Counted from the first letter of the stretch, positions 8,553 to 17,308 are shown. The stretch: DNA of 64,000 bases from Mesorhizobium sp. ES1-1 (GCF_020164785.1 NZ_JAIUGX010000016.1:1-64000), one strand, 5' to 3'. The notes: generated by a model not told the origin, from the sequence alone. A program made the numbers and translations.

Positions 8553-8837
8553 TCAGATCTCGTCGAAACGGCCTTCCCGGTCGGGATGCCGGCTGATGGC
8601 GGCTTCTTCCTCATCGTCGGGCAGGGCGTCGTCACTGTCCTGCAGCGCGTTGTCGTCATCCTCTTCGGGCAGGTCGCCATCCTTCTCGATGCCGTAGTTG
8701 ATGCCGTCCGAGTCGATTACCGAATCCGGCAAGATCTCGGCGCCGGCGATGGCATCCCAATCCTGCTGTTCGATCACCGGACCATCGGCCTCGATGCCAT
8801 TTTCGATGTCGGTGCGGGTGGTGTCGCGGGGTGCCAT
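8553..8837 (-). CDS. Small highly acidic hypothetical protein
   Basis: 94 residues, beginning MAPRDTTRTDIENG. About a third of the residues are Asp or Glu, with runs such as LPEEDDDNALQDSDDALPDD and EEEAA near the C-terminus. The first half repeats a pattern (GPVIEQQDWDAIAGAEILPD, then SVIDSDGINYGIEKDG). No membrane segment or known domain is visible. A ggagatc ribosome site lies before the ATG at 8837; the open frame goes further upstream, but that part overlaps the preceding intergenic space. Probably the third gene of a minus-strand set with the DUF982 gene. Function unknown. Confidence 0.75.
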   Translation of the reverse strand: MAPRDTTRTDIENGIEADGPVIEQQDWDAIAGAEILPDSVIDSDGINYGIEKDGDLPEEDDDNALQDSDDALPDDEEEAAISRHPDREGRFDEI

Positions 8838-8928
8838 GCTTGATCTCCAGATTACGAGAAGGATCGAGGGCGAAACTCGGGCGAAAGCTGTTTGTTCCGG
8901 AGGCAAGGCGTCCTTGGACGATAGGCGC

Positions 8929-9249
8929 TTACGCTTCGGTCCTGTCGTGCACGGCCTTCGGCACGAAGAGCGCGGCGATGAAGCTGTCCAGTGCACGCAG
9001 GCTTGGGATGCGCCGCGGCGACCGGATCAGGCCCTGTTCGCGCGCGGCCCTTTCGAAGGCGGCCATTGCGATGGCCGGCCGGCACGCGCCGGCCTGTGCC
9101 GCCGCGATCAATTGCCTTGCGCGAAGATAGCTCGGCGCCTGCTTGTTGCACCACCTGCCGTCAAGGGCGTCGCGGGCCTCGGTGAGCGTCGAGACCGTCA
9201 TCGAACGGGCGTCGATGAAACGAACGGCGAGCGGCGCGAGGCTGTTCAT
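8929..9249 (-). CDS. DUF982 domain protein
   Basis: 106 residues. The layout VRFIDARSMTVSTLTEARDA ... DGRWCNK ... LIAAAQAGACRPAIAMAAFERAA matches the rhizobial DUF982 family of small proteins of unknown role, often present in many copies per genome. The start at 9249 is preceded by taggaac at normal distance. It begins 11 bases after the stop of the small membrane gene upstream, so the two are probably one transcript. No catalytic motif is visible. Confidence 0.85.
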   Translation of the reverse strand: MNSLAPLAVRFIDARSMTVSTLTEARDALDGRWCNKQAPSYLRARQLIAAAQAGACRPAIAMAAFERAAREQGLIRSPRRIPSLRALDSFIAALFVPKAVHDRTEA

Positions 9250-9260
9250 ACCGGATGTTC

Positions 9261-9377
9261 CTACCAACCCATCCACTCGCGCGTGCGCCATGCGAGGCCC
9301 GCAAAAGGTGCGATGAGCGCGATCACCACGAACATCAGTGTGAAAGGGTGTTTGGTAACGGAGGGTCGGCGCGCCAT
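9261..9377 (-). CDS. Small single-pass membrane protein, 38 aa
   Basis: A 38-codon frame on the minus strand: MARRPSVTKHPFT, a hydrophobic stretch LMFVVIALIAPFAGLAW, then RTREWMGW. The basic N-terminus, ~17-residue membrane segment and aromatic C-terminal end are typical of a small inner-membrane protein. A gagg ribosome site lies about 8 bases before the ATG, and its stop codon is within the ribosome-site region of the DUF982 gene. No named family recognised. Confidence 0.6.
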   Translation of the reverse strand: MARRPSVTKHPFTLMFVVIALIAPFAGLAWRTREWMGW

Positions 9378-9536
9378 CGGACATCCTCGCTGAAGAGTTC
9401 CGCTTTAACGTCATGATAGACGGTTGGTTGCACCGGGCATGCCGCAATTTGCTCGGCGCCGCCTGGCGGGGAGGGCAGTCGAGCCTGCTCGAAAGCGCTT
9501 GGGCTGAGGTCGACCTTGCCGTGGTCGTTCGAGGCT

Positions 9537-10673
9537 TCAGCCCGGCAAGGTTATCTCCCGGCTGAGTTTCACCAGCTCGCCGCGCGTGTGGCGGCCGGTT
9601 TTCTCGAACACCCGCAACAAATGGGTTCGCACCGTGCTTGGCGCCACGCCGAGCTTTTCTGCGATGGCGGCCGTCGTCTCGCCTGCCGCGACCAGTTCGA
9701 AGACACGCTGTTCGGCGGGCGTCAGCTCATAGAGGAGGCGCATGGCCTCGGCCGGCATTTCGAGCGGCGTGGCGGGATCCCCGATGAAGACGGCGGCGAC
9801 CGCCCGCCGGTCGAGGCCGCCGCGCAGGGTGCGCTTTTCGAGCGGCATGACCTGCAGCGCCACCGCCGTGCCGTCGCGAGACTTCGCCGCGATGCCGATG
9901 CCGCGCCGTCCGAGCTCCTGCTCGGCGCGCGTCGCGGCCTGTACAGCCGCCTGCAGGCGGTTGGGCACCAGTTCGCGCGGCAAGGTGAGCTTGCCGCGTA
10001 GAGAGGCAATCGGATCTCCATTGGCCAGCATGGTCTTGGCCGCCGCATTGGCATGCACGATCGACATGTCCTGCGCGATCAGCACAACTGCCGAGCGCGT
10101 CGCGTCGAGCGCGGCCTCGAACGTGGAGGCGGCCGATGTCGTCTTGTCGAGCATGCGGCTGATGACCGCCGCCCGCCTCACATGCGGCGCCATAAGGCGC
10201 AGGCCGTTCATCTGGGCGTCGGTCAGCGGCGGCGCGGATTCGTGCAGGCCAAGTCCCACATTGCCGACCATCGTCCGGTCGCGGGCCAGCATGATGCCGA
10301 CCTGATCGACGAGGCCGAGCGGGCGCACCCATTCCTCGTAGAAACGATTGCCTTCCCAGACATCCGGGCCCGTGATCCGCGACTGCAGGATCGGCTCCTC
10401 GAGCGGCATTTCGGCCATGCGCGCCATGCCGCCCCAAAGCTCGATGACGTCGTCATTATAGGCCTCCATGCCGGCGGCATATTCAGGGGGAATGTTGGTG
10501 GAGACCTGCACCATGGCGCTTCCCGTCGGCAGCGAGATCACCGAGATCGCTCCCAGATGAAAGCCGAAATGGCGCCGCATGTCGTCAAGCGCCTTCTGCC
10601 AGAGATCAGGCTCAATGACGGCATCGTAGAATGTGCCGATCATGCCTGAGAGTTCCGCGAATTCATCCGCCAA
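9537..10673 (-). CDS. LuxR-family transcriptional regulator
   Basis: 378-residue regulator. The C-terminal helix-turn-helix is clear: LTPAEQRVFELVAAGETTAA then IAEKLGVAPSTVRTHLLRVF. The N-terminal ~300 residues are a putative sensing region (FYDAVIEPDLWQKALDDMRR...) found in one-component LuxR proteins rather than a receiver domain. I place the start at TTG 10673, because GGGGAG lies six bases before it and the family usually begins just ahead of this point; an ATG at 10643 is the alternative. Divergent from the adhesin gene at 10906, so it is a candidate regulator of that adhesin. Confidence 0.9.
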   Translation of the reverse strand: MADEFAELSGMIGTFYDAVIEPDLWQKALDDMRRHFGFHLGAISVISLPTGSAMVQVSTNIPPEYAAGMEAYNDDVIELWGGMARMAEMPLEEPILQSRITGPDVWEGNRFYEEWVRPLGLVDQVGIMLARDRTMVGNVGLGLHESAPPLTDAQMNGLRLMAPHVRRAAVISRMLDKTTSAASTFEAALDATRSAVVLIAQDMSIVHANAAAKTMLANGDPIASLRGKLTLPRELVPNRLQAAVQAATRAEQELGRRGIGIAAKSRDGTAVALQVMPLEKRTLRGGLDRRAVAAVFIGDPATPLEMPAEAMRLLYELTPAEQRVFELVAAGETTAAIAEKLGVAPSTVRTHLLRVFEKTGRHTRGELVKLSREITLPG

Positions 10674-10905
10674 AATCTGCTCCCCGAAAGCGCCCGCCGC
10701 CGAAATACAGCATAGTGCGGATCTGTTGGCTAGTTTGGACAGTGATGCTGTCCCATGGTGGCTGGAGTAACGTCGATAAACTGATTCAAGCTGGATGTTC
10801 TCCACCAGTTGGTGGATGCCGACCTTCAATCTCGTCGCTAGCCTTCCGATGAATTGCGAATCTGCAATCGGGAATTGGCATTCGATCAGGCGGGGGCGTT
10901 TGGGA

Positions 10906-12063
10906 ATGAAAGAACAGCGTGGCGGGGCGAACAGCCCGTTTGCGGTTGACGGTTCGAAGGGCGACGTGTTTCCCGGAGTCCCGCCGAGGCTACGCGCCTT
11001 GCTCGGCGCTTCATCGCTGGTGCTCGGCCTCATGATTTCATTCGGAAGCTCGGCCCTTGCAGATGACTGCGGTGACGGGACCGGCCTGGACGGCGCCTAC
11101 GCCTGCGGCGCTGGCGCGAATGCATCCGACAGCCCGGCGAACAGCGCATTCGGCAATAATTCCACAGCCTCTAGCGATGGCGGCAATACCGCGGTCGGGG
11201 CGGCTGCTACGGCCGCTCTTGGAGCCAACAACACGGCTCTCGGCTACAATGCAGTCGCGGCTGGCAACAACGCCACCGCACTCGGTCAAGGCGCCAATGC
11301 CAGTTTTGACGGTTCCACCGCCGTGGGCCAGGGCGTTGCCACGACGAGGGATAACCAGGTTGCCATCGGCGGCAGCCAGGCAACCTATACGCTTTCCGGC
11401 CTGCCATCCGCCGCGAGCACCAGCGCCCAGTCCGGCACCACCTATGTCGTGACCACCGACAGCGCTGGCAACCTCGCCGCCTCGACATTCGATTTCGAGG
11501 CCCTGTCGGATACGGTGGCGCAGAACAGTTCAGACATCAGCGCGCTGCAAGGCACGGTGAGCGGCCACACCGCGGAACTCGCCGACCACGAGACGCGCAT
11601 CACCAACAATGAGAGCGATATCGCGCAACACACGACCCAGATCGCATCGCTCGACACGCGGGTAACAACCAACACCGCCGACATTGCTACAAACACCTCC
11701 AACATCGCCATCAACACGGCCGACATCGCGACCAACACCGCCAACATCGCCACCAACACCAACAACATCGCGCTGCTCGACGGTCGTGTCGGCAGCCTGG
11801 AAAGCGGGTTGGACTTCGCCAACAACAGGATCGACAAGGCCTTCGAAGGCACGGCCATGGCGCTGGCGATGGCCGGCAGCGGGCTGCCCGGCGACAAGAA
11901 TTATGCCGTCTCGCTGAACTGGGGCACGTTCGAAGGCGAGAACGCCTTTGCCGGCAGTGCGCAGGCCCGCATCAACGAGAATGTCATCCTCAGCGGCGGC
12001 ATCGGCATGGGCGCCAGCAATCACACCGTAGGCGGCCGCGCCGGCGTGACAGTCGCCTGGTAA
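10906..12063 (+). CDS. Trimeric autotransporter adhesin (YadA-like)
   Basis: 385 residues. An extended N-terminal region ends in a signal peptide (LGASSLVLGLMISFGSSALA). A YadA-type head follows with degenerate GxNxTALG repeats (NTAVGAAATAALGANNTALG, NNATALGQGANA). A coiled-coil stalk (about residues 200-310) includes near-perfect 7-residue repeats of the type TNTADIA. The last ~70 residues form the YadA membrane anchor, ending in aromatic Trp. Such proteins trimerise in the outer membrane and mediate attachment or autoaggregation. The stalk is short for the family. A good ATG with purines upstream sits at 10906; the frame extends further but without homology. Confidence 0.92.
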   Translation: MKEQRGGANSPFAVDGSKGDVFPGVPPRLRALLGASSLVLGLMISFGSSALADDCGDGTGLDGAYACGAGANASDSPANSAFGNNSTASSDGGNTAVGAAATAALGANNTALGYNAVAAGNNATALGQGANASFDGSTAVGQGVATTRDNQVAIGGSQATYTLSGLPSAASTSAQSGTTYVVTTDSAGNLAASTFDFEALSDTVAQNSSDISALQGTVSGHTAELADHETRITNNESDIAQHTTQIASLDTRVTTNTADIATNTSNIAINTADIATNTANIATNTNNIALLDGRVGSLESGLDFANNRIDKAFEGTAMALAMAGSGLPGDKNYAVSLNWGTFEGENAFAGSAQARINENVILSGGIGMGASNHTVGGRAGVTVAW

Positions 12064-12086
12064 AGGCAGCCGATCGGACCTGTCGC

Positions 12087-12710
12087 GTGACCTGCGGCCA
12101 AGCGTCGGCCTCAATATGGCGGGCTGGCTGGAAAGCCGTTGCGCTGCTTCTCGGCCTTGCGACGAGCCTGGTATCTTATCCGGCCGCAGCGCAGACCGGA
12201 AAGGCCTCCGAAAAGGCGCATGCGAAGCCCGCCAATCTCGACCGCAACGGCGTGCTGATCCTGACGCGTGGCACGCTGTTGGCGCTCGACCAGGCCAACA
12301 AGACCGGCAACTACACAGTGCTTCGCGATCTTGGCTCGGCCAGCTTCCAGAACAAGAGCGCGTCCGACCTGGCCGAGATCTTCGCCGCACAGCGCAGGCA
12401 GATGCTGGATTTCAGCGCGGTCGCGGCGCTCGAGCCGCAATTGACGCTGCTGCCGCAGACGGAGCCGAACGGCATGCTGCACATGATGGGCTTCTTTCCT
12501 TCCGCGCCCCTGCAGATCAATTTCGAACTGCTGTTCGAGCCGGTCAATCGCCAGTGGAAGGTTTACGGGCTCGCGGTCAACCTGACGCCGGGAGGCCCGC
12601 AGGCACCTGACAAGCCAGCCGCCGAACCGGCCAAGCCCGTCGATGCCGGGCCGCCCGAACCGCCTTCGACGGCCGTGGGCAAGAAGAAAGCAGCGCTCGC
12701 CAAGCCGTAA
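12087..12710 (+). CDS. Exported hypothetical protein downstream of adhesin
   Basis: 207 residues with a GTG start 24 bases after the adhesin stop. A signal peptide spans about residues 14-36 (AVALLLGLATSLVSYPAAAQ). The central domain (residues ~50-165; RGTLLALDQANKTGNYTVLR ... EPVNRQWKVYGLAVNL) looks like a small alpha+beta NTF2-like or similar fold, and the tail is a Pro/Ala/Lys-rich low-complexity stretch. Probably periplasmic. Position suggests co-transcription with the adhesin and perhaps an accessory role, but I do not recognise a named family. Confidence 0.75.
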   Translation: MTCGQASASIWRAGWKAVALLLGLATSLVSYPAAAQTGKASEKAHAKPANLDRNGVLILTRGTLLALDQANKTGNYTVLRDLGSASFQNKSASDLAEIFAAQRRQMLDFSAVAALEPQLTLLPQTEPNGMLHMMGFFPSAPLQINFELLFEPVNRQWKVYGLAVNLTPGGPQAPDKPAAEPAKPVDAGPPEPPSTAVGKKKAALAKP

Positions 12711-12855
12711 GCTTCCTAAAGGCCGCCCGCCCGGGGGTGGGTCGCGCTCTCCTGGCCCGGTTTTACCTGCAAGGCCCGCGAATAGTCTGGAACCGAGCTT
12801 AAGCCCGTGAGTTTTTAGCCCGGCGGGTTTGTAGATTTACCCAAAGGAGATTGTC

Positions 12856-13182
12856 ATGAAACTTTTTCTCAAGAGCGTGGCCGCAGCGGCCGTCCTGATC
12901 GGCGGCATCGGCGTTGCCATGGCTGAAGACGTTGTCGTCGTGAAGCCAGGCACGAAGGTGGTGGTGGAGCCGCAGCAGGAAACGGTGGTGCGCGAGTATA
13001 TCAAGAAGGAACCGGTGGCCTCGGTGAACCTGTTGGGCGTCGAGTTGAAGCTCGGCTCTTCGGTGCCGGACACCGTCGAACTGCGTGAGGTCCCCAACGT
13101 CAAGTACCGCGTCGCCGTCATCAACGACCAGACCGTGCTGGTCGATCCCGACACACACCAGATCGTCGAAGTCCTGAACTAA
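12856..13182 (+). CDS. DUF1236 exported protein
   Basis: 108 residues: a signal peptide MKLFLKSVAAAAVLIGGI... ending at AMA, then VVREYIKKEPVASVN, VPDTVELREVPN, and a C-terminal KYRVAVINDQTVLVDPDTHQ IVEVLN segment. This is the layout of rhizobial DUF1236 proteins, of unknown periplasmic function. An aaaggaga ribosome site is present. A strong hairpin follows at 13212-13246. Confidence 0.88.
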   Translation: MKLFLKSVAAAAVLIGGIGVAMAEDVVVVKPGTKVVVEPQQETVVREYIKKEPVASVNLLGVELKLGSSVPDTVELREVPNVKYRVAVINDQTVLVDPDTHQIVEVLN

Positions 13183-13211
13183 GCTTGCCAAGAAGATGAA
13201 ACGAAACGTCG

Positions 13212-13246
13212 TTCCCAAGGGAAGCGGGTAACGCTTTCCTTGGGAA
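13212..13246. terminator. Hairpin between two convergent genes
   Basis: A 15-base stem with one mismatch: ttcccaagggaagcg / cgctttccttgggaa, loop ggtaa. It lies between the DUF1236 gene (+) and the convergent GST gene (-). No U tract follows, but the position suits a bidirectional terminator. Confidence 0.6.
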
Positions 13247-13285
13247 TTGCGTGAAGAAGACGTCCGACGCGGTTGGTGAACTCGT

Positions 13286-14158
13286 CTATTCGGCTGCCGG
13301 CGCCAGCTTGTCCTGCGTCTTCGTCTCGAAATCGCTGGCGTCGTGACGTTCGTGGAGTTGCAGGGCCGGTTCGCCGAACGCGCGGTTGACCATACGGCCG
13401 CGCTGGACAGCCGGGCGCGCGTCAATGGCTTGCGCCCAGCGCTGGACGTTCTTGTACTCCTGGACCGACAGGAAGTCGCCCGCATCATTATACATGCGGC
13501 CGAGCGCCAGTCCGCCATACCAGGGCCAGACCGCCATGTCGGCAATGCTGTAGTCGGCGCCGCCGAGATATTCGACCTCGGCCAGACGGCGGTCGAGCAC
13601 ATCCATCTGGCGCTTGACCTCCATCGAGAAGCGATCGATGGCGTATTCGAACTTCTCCGGCGCATAGGCGTAGAAATGGCCGAAGCCGCCGCCGAGATAG
13701 GGCGCAGAGCCCATCTGCCAGAACAGCCAGGACAGGACTTCAGCGCGCGCCGGCTGTTCCTTCGGCAGGAATTCACCGAATTTCTCGGCGAGATAGACGA
13801 GGATCGAGCCGGATTCGAACACCCGGATCGGTGTATCGCCGCTGCGGTCCATCAGGGCCGGTATCTTCGAATTCGGATTGACGGCGACGAAGCCGCTGCC
13901 GAACTGGTCGCCATCGTTGATCTTGATCAGCCAGGCATCGTACTCGGCGCCCTCATGCCCAAGCGCAAGCAGTTCCTCCAGCATGACCGTCACCTTGACG
14001 CCGTTGGGCGTGGCCAGCGAATAGAGCTGCAGCGGGTGCTTGCCGACAGGCAATTCCTTGTCATGCGTCGGACCGGCGATGGGCCGGTTGATGCTGGCGA
14101 ACGTACCGCCATTGGCCTTGTTCCAGGTCCATACTTTGGGCGGGGTGTAGTCGGTCAT
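13286..14158 (-). CDS. yghU: YghU-type glutathione transferase / disulfide-bond oxidoreductase
   Basis: 290 residues, glutathione-S-transferase family of the YghU/YfcG type, which reduces disulfides using two glutathiones. N-terminal extension YTPPKVWTWNKANGG FASINRPIAG is characteristic of YghU. The thioredoxin-like domain follows (LQLYSLATPNGVKVTVMLEE, then NPNSKIPALMD and FESGSILVYLAEK, the glutathione site) and then the all-helical domain with GGADYSIADMAVWPW. Cytoplasmic. Start ATG has a gagg upstream. Confidence 0.92.
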   Translation of the reverse strand: MTDYTPPKVWTWNKANGGTFASINRPIAGPTHDKELPVGKHPLQLYSLATPNGVKVTVMLEELLALGHEGAEYDAWLIKINDGDQFGSGFVAVNPNSKIPALMDRSGDTPIRVFESGSILVYLAEKFGEFLPKEQPARAEVLSWLFWQMGSAPYLGGGFGHFYAYAPEKFEYAIDRFSMEVKRQMDVLDRRLAEVEYLGGADYSIADMAVWPWYGGLALGRMYNDAGDFLSVQEYKNVQRWAQAIDARPAVQRGRMVNRAFGEPALQLHERHDASDFETKTQDKLAPAAE

Positions 14159-14256
14159 TGCGGGGCCTCGGATGGTGGGTTTGGCAGGGGAGATGTGAAG
14201 TTAGGGTTGCGGAGGGGAAAGTTCAACTTGCGTTGAACTATTAGCGACGGTTGCGA

Positions 14257-14429
14257 TGCCCCTCATTGCCCTGCCGGGCATTTCTCCCCGTATAGTGACG
14301 GGGAGAAAGGCGCCGTCATCGGGGATTTCGCCAATCACCAGCGTCGCAAGAAAAGGCGCTGAGGTTGCGGCCAGCTCCCTTCTCCCCGTCACTATACGGG
14401 GAGAAGGTGCCGGCAGGCGGATGAGGGGC
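14257..14429. repeat. Palindromic intergenic element (atacggggagaagg type)
   Basis: Left arm about 14257-14311 contains ctccccgtatagtgacgggg and right arm about 14380-14429 contains ccccgtcactatacgggg, in inverted orientation. Flanks read gcccctcattgccctgccgg and gccggcaggcggatgagggg. It fills most of the 14159-14528 gap, where no gene is supported. Same type as 33361-33530. Confidence 0.8.
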
Positions 14430-14528
14430 GGCGGCGCAGCGCTTCGCAATTGAACTGCTGCCTGCCCTTGCGCCGTTCTCTGCGAGCCATACCTATAGGC
14501 TAAGCATTCGCATTTGCAGGACAAGAGC

Positions 14529-15434
14529 ATGACCATCAATCCCAATCCGCGCTCGGTCGTGGCCGTGCGCGCCACCGTTCCCGACGATGCCTTCACGGCC
14601 GGCGCCCTGGGTACGCTGCGGGAAGGCAGCGGCGTCGTTATCCGTGATGACGGGCTGGTTCTGACCATCGGCTATCTCATCACCGAGGCCGAGGAAGTCT
14701 GGTTGACCAGCCATGACGGCCGGGTCTTTCCGGCACACGCCCTGGCCTACGACCAGGAATCCGGCTTCGGCCTTGTCCAGGCGCTGGCGCCGCTCGGCCT
14801 GCCGGCCGTGGCGCTGGGCGACGCCGGCAAGGCCAAGATCGGCGACGCCGTGGTGCTGGCCGACGGCATCGGCCGCTCGGTGCAGGCCAAGATCGTCACC
14901 AAGCAGGAATTCGCCGGCTATTGGGAATATCTGCTCGACGAGGCGATCTTCATTGCGCCGGCGCATCCCTCCTGGGGTGGCGCAGGGCTGTTCGGCGAGG
15001 ACGGCTCGCTGCTCGGGATCGGCTCGCTGCGCCTGCAGATGAGCCGCAATGGCGAGGTGGCCGACATCAACATGGTGGTGCCGATCGACCTTCTGCCGCC
15101 CATCCTCGACGACCTGCTGACGCGCGGCCAGGTCGCCAAGCCGCCGCGGCCCTGGCTCGGCGCGCTGTCGGCCGAAAGCGACGGCCAGGTGGTGGTGATG
15201 AGCGTGACCGAGGGCGGGCCTGCGGCAAAGGCCGGCCTGCGCCAGGGTGACGTCATCTCCGATATTCGCGACGGCGCCGTCGACGGGCTGGCGGATTTCT
15301 ATCGCAAGCTGTGGGAAAGCGGCTCGGCGGGCGCGGAGATCCCGATGCGCGTCGTGCGCGACGGCCGCGACACCTGGCTGCGCGTCAAGTCGGCGGATCG
15401 CGGCAGCTTCCTGAAAAAGCCGCAGCTGCAGTAG
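14529..15434 (+). CDS. HtrA-like trypsin-fold/PDZ protein lacking the catalytic triad
   Basis: 301 residues in the S1C (HtrA/DegP) arrangement: trypsin-like domain (about 10-200), then one PDZ domain (about 205-295; GPAAKAGLRQGDVISDIRDG). The framework is recognisable, but the triad is lost. The usual N-H-V histidine position reads I-G-Y (Y49), the aspartate of T-D-L-A reads G79, and the serine of G-N-S-G-G reads G150. No signal peptide, so the protein is probably cytoplasmic. It may be a pseudoprotease with a binding or scaffold role. An aggacaagagc ribosome site supports the ATG at 14529. Followed closely by a LysR gene. Confidence 0.85.
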   Translation: MTINPNPRSVVAVRATVPDDAFTAGALGTLREGSGVVIRDDGLVLTIGYLITEAEEVWLTSHDGRVFPAHALAYDQESGFGLVQALAPLGLPAVALGDAGKAKIGDAVVLADGIGRSVQAKIVTKQEFAGYWEYLLDEAIFIAPAHPSWGGAGLFGEDGSLLGIGSLRLQMSRNGEVADINMVVPIDLLPPILDDLLTRGQVAKPPRPWLGALSAESDGQVVVMSVTEGGPAAKAGLRQGDVISDIRDGAVDGLADFYRKLWESGSAGAEIPMRVVRDGRDTWLRVKSADRGSFLKKPQLQ

Positions 15435-15452
15435 GTCCTCGACGCCAGCCGC

Positions 15453-16421
15453 ATGCATCCAAGACTGCTCAAGACATTCCTGGCGGTGGCGGAGACGCGC
15501 AGCGTCACCCGCGCCGCCGAGGCGGTTCATCTCGCGCAGTCGAGCGTCAGCGACCAGATCCAGTCGCTGGAAGCCGAGCTTGGCGCCACGCTGTTCACGC
15601 GCAGCAGGGCCGGCTTGCAACTGACACCGGCAGGGCTGGCGCTCAAGCCTGTCGCCGAGGATCTTTTGCGCCTCGATGGCGAGGCGCGTGCGGCGGTTCA
15701 GGCGGCGGCCGGGCAGGCGCGCGGGCAGCTGACAATCGGCGCGCTGGAGACGATCGCCTCGGCGCGCCTTGCGCCCTGGATGCCGGGTTTCCAGGCCAGC
15801 CATCCCGATATTGCCGTGCGGCTGAAAGTGGCAGGCAGCGGCGCGCTGCTGCGGCTGCTGGAGGCCGGCGAGATCGACGCGGCATTCTGTTTCGACACGC
15901 AGCGGGGCGCCGGCCAGGCCCATCAGCTCCTCAGGCGTACCATCGCGGCCGAACCGCTGGTGCTGGTAGCGGCTCCGGGGCAGGTTGGCGGCGGGGACGA
16001 TCTGGCTGCGCTGGCGACGCGGCGCTTCGTGGCGACGGAGCCCGGATGCATCTACCGTCACATGTTCGACACCGCCTTTGCCGAGGCGGGCTTGCCCGCG
16101 CCGAGCCTCTTGTCGGAGGTCGGCAGCATGGGCGCGATCGTACGGCTGGTGGCGGCCGGCGCGGGGCTTGCTCTGGTGCCGCGCCTGGCCGTCGGCGATG
16201 CGCTGCTGCGGGGTGAGGTCGTGGAATTGCCCTGGCCGGGCCGCCTGCCGGAGGCGCCGCTTGCAGTGATCTGGCGCCGCAGGCGTGTCCAGCCGCCGGC
16301 TCTCGCCAAGCTGCTGTTGGCGTTGCGAGACCCTCTTACGCTGGCGCTGCGGCCCACCAGGCCCGGCTCATCGGTTGAATCGGCTGATGCCGCCAAGCTC
16401 TTGCTTGCAAACGAGTCCTGA
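15453..16421 (+). CDS. LysR-family transcriptional regulator
   Basis: 322 residues. N-terminal winged helix (LLKTFLAVAETRSVTRAAEA, SSVSDQIQSLEAELGATLF TRS) then the periplasmic-binding-like effector domain from about residue 90 (GQLTIGALETIASARLAPWM). Inducer unknown. It starts 18 bases after the HtrA-like gene and ends 14 bases before the stop of the convergent SDR gene, so either neighbour could be its target. Confidence 0.92.
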   Translation: MHPRLLKTFLAVAETRSVTRAAEAVHLAQSSVSDQIQSLEAELGATLFTRSRAGLQLTPAGLALKPVAEDLLRLDGEARAAVQAAAGQARGQLTIGALETIASARLAPWMPGFQASHPDIAVRLKVAGSGALLRLLEAGEIDAAFCFDTQRGAGQAHQLLRRTIAAEPLVLVAAPGQVGGGDDLAALATRRFVATEPGCIYRHMFDTAFAEAGLPAPSLLSEVGSMGAIVRLVAAGAGLALVPRLAVGDALLRGEVVELPWPGRLPEAPLAVIWRRRRVQPPALAKLLLALRDPLTLALRPTRPGSSVESADAAKLLLANES

Positions 16422-16435
16422 CGGCGCGCCATCTG

Positions 16436-17164
16436 CTAGACGAGGCGATGGCCGCCCTCGACATGCAGTGTCGTGCCCGTCGTGAAGCCATTGCAGAGCA
16501 GGAAAAAAATGGCGTCTGCAATGTCTTCGGGCCGGCCGATGCGCCCCACCGGCAGCCGGTCGGCCATCGCGTCCAGCACCTGTTGCTTGCGCTCGCCGGC
16601 AACCTGCGCCCAAATCTCAGTATCGACCCAACCGGGCGAGACGGCGTTGACGCGGATCGGCGCGAGTTCCACCGCCAGCGCCCGTACCAGGCCTTCGAGC
16701 GCCGCATTGACCGCAGCGACGACGGACCCGCGTGGTGCCGGCCGGTAAGCGGCGATGCCGGAGACGAAGGTCATCGAGCCGCCGGCCGCGAGCCGAGGCG
16801 CGCCATGCTTGGCGAGCAACAGCGGGCCGTAGAGCTTGCTCTCGACCACCCTCTGCGCGGCCTCCAGCTCGATTTCCGGCAACAGCCGGTAGGCGCCTTC
16901 GATGTCGGCGGCTGTGCTGACGATGTGGTCGAGCTCGCCGATCTGACCGAACAGTGCTGCGACCTGGTCCTCGCGGGCGATGTCGGCGACGGCAAGCTCC
17001 AGCCCGGCGGGCGTGCCGAGCGCGTCGCGCGCCTGGCGCAGCCTATCCTCGCCGCGTCCGGCGATGACGACCGCGGCGCCGGCATCGATGCACCGCCGCG
17101 CCAACGCCAGCCCCATGCCCGAACCGCCGCCGACGATCAGGATTTTCTGCTTTGCAATGCTCAT
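16436..17164 (-). CDS. SDR-family protein without the Tyr-x-x-x-Lys motif
   Basis: 242 residues, short-chain dehydrogenase/reductase fold. The nucleotide loop is VGGGSGMGLALARRC, followed by a DIAR segment and a serine region FVSGIAAYRPAPRGS. The canonical catalytic Tyr and Lys are not at the expected spacing: before NAALEGL the sequence is SVVAAV. RVNAVSPGWVDTEIW and a C-terminal GGHRLV are typical. This belongs to a divergent SDR subgroup; activity is uncertain. Start ATG 17164; the longer frame upstream runs through a repeat. Confidence 0.87.
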   Translation of the reverse strand: MSIAKQKILIVGGGSGMGLALARRCIDAGAAVVIAGRGEDRLRQARDALGTPAGLELAVADIAREDQVAALFGQIGELDHIVSTAADIEGAYRLLPEIELEAAQRVVESKLYGPLLLAKHGAPRLAAGGSMTFVSGIAAYRPAPRGSVVAAVNAALEGLVRALAVELAPIRVNAVSPGWVDTEIWAQVAGERKQQVLDAMADRLPVGRIGRPEDIADAIFFLLCNGFTTGTTLHVEGGHRLV

Positions 17165-17308
17165 ATCCGCTCTGCCCTGTTTGGATGGACGATGGCAGGG
17201 AATTGGCAGCTTGGTGCGCTGAGGGGAAACGGAAGAAACCGATGGTGGTATCGGAAATGCCGATGGCGGCGTGGTGTGGGATCCAGCTTGGCCAGATCGG
17301 GCCTGGGC

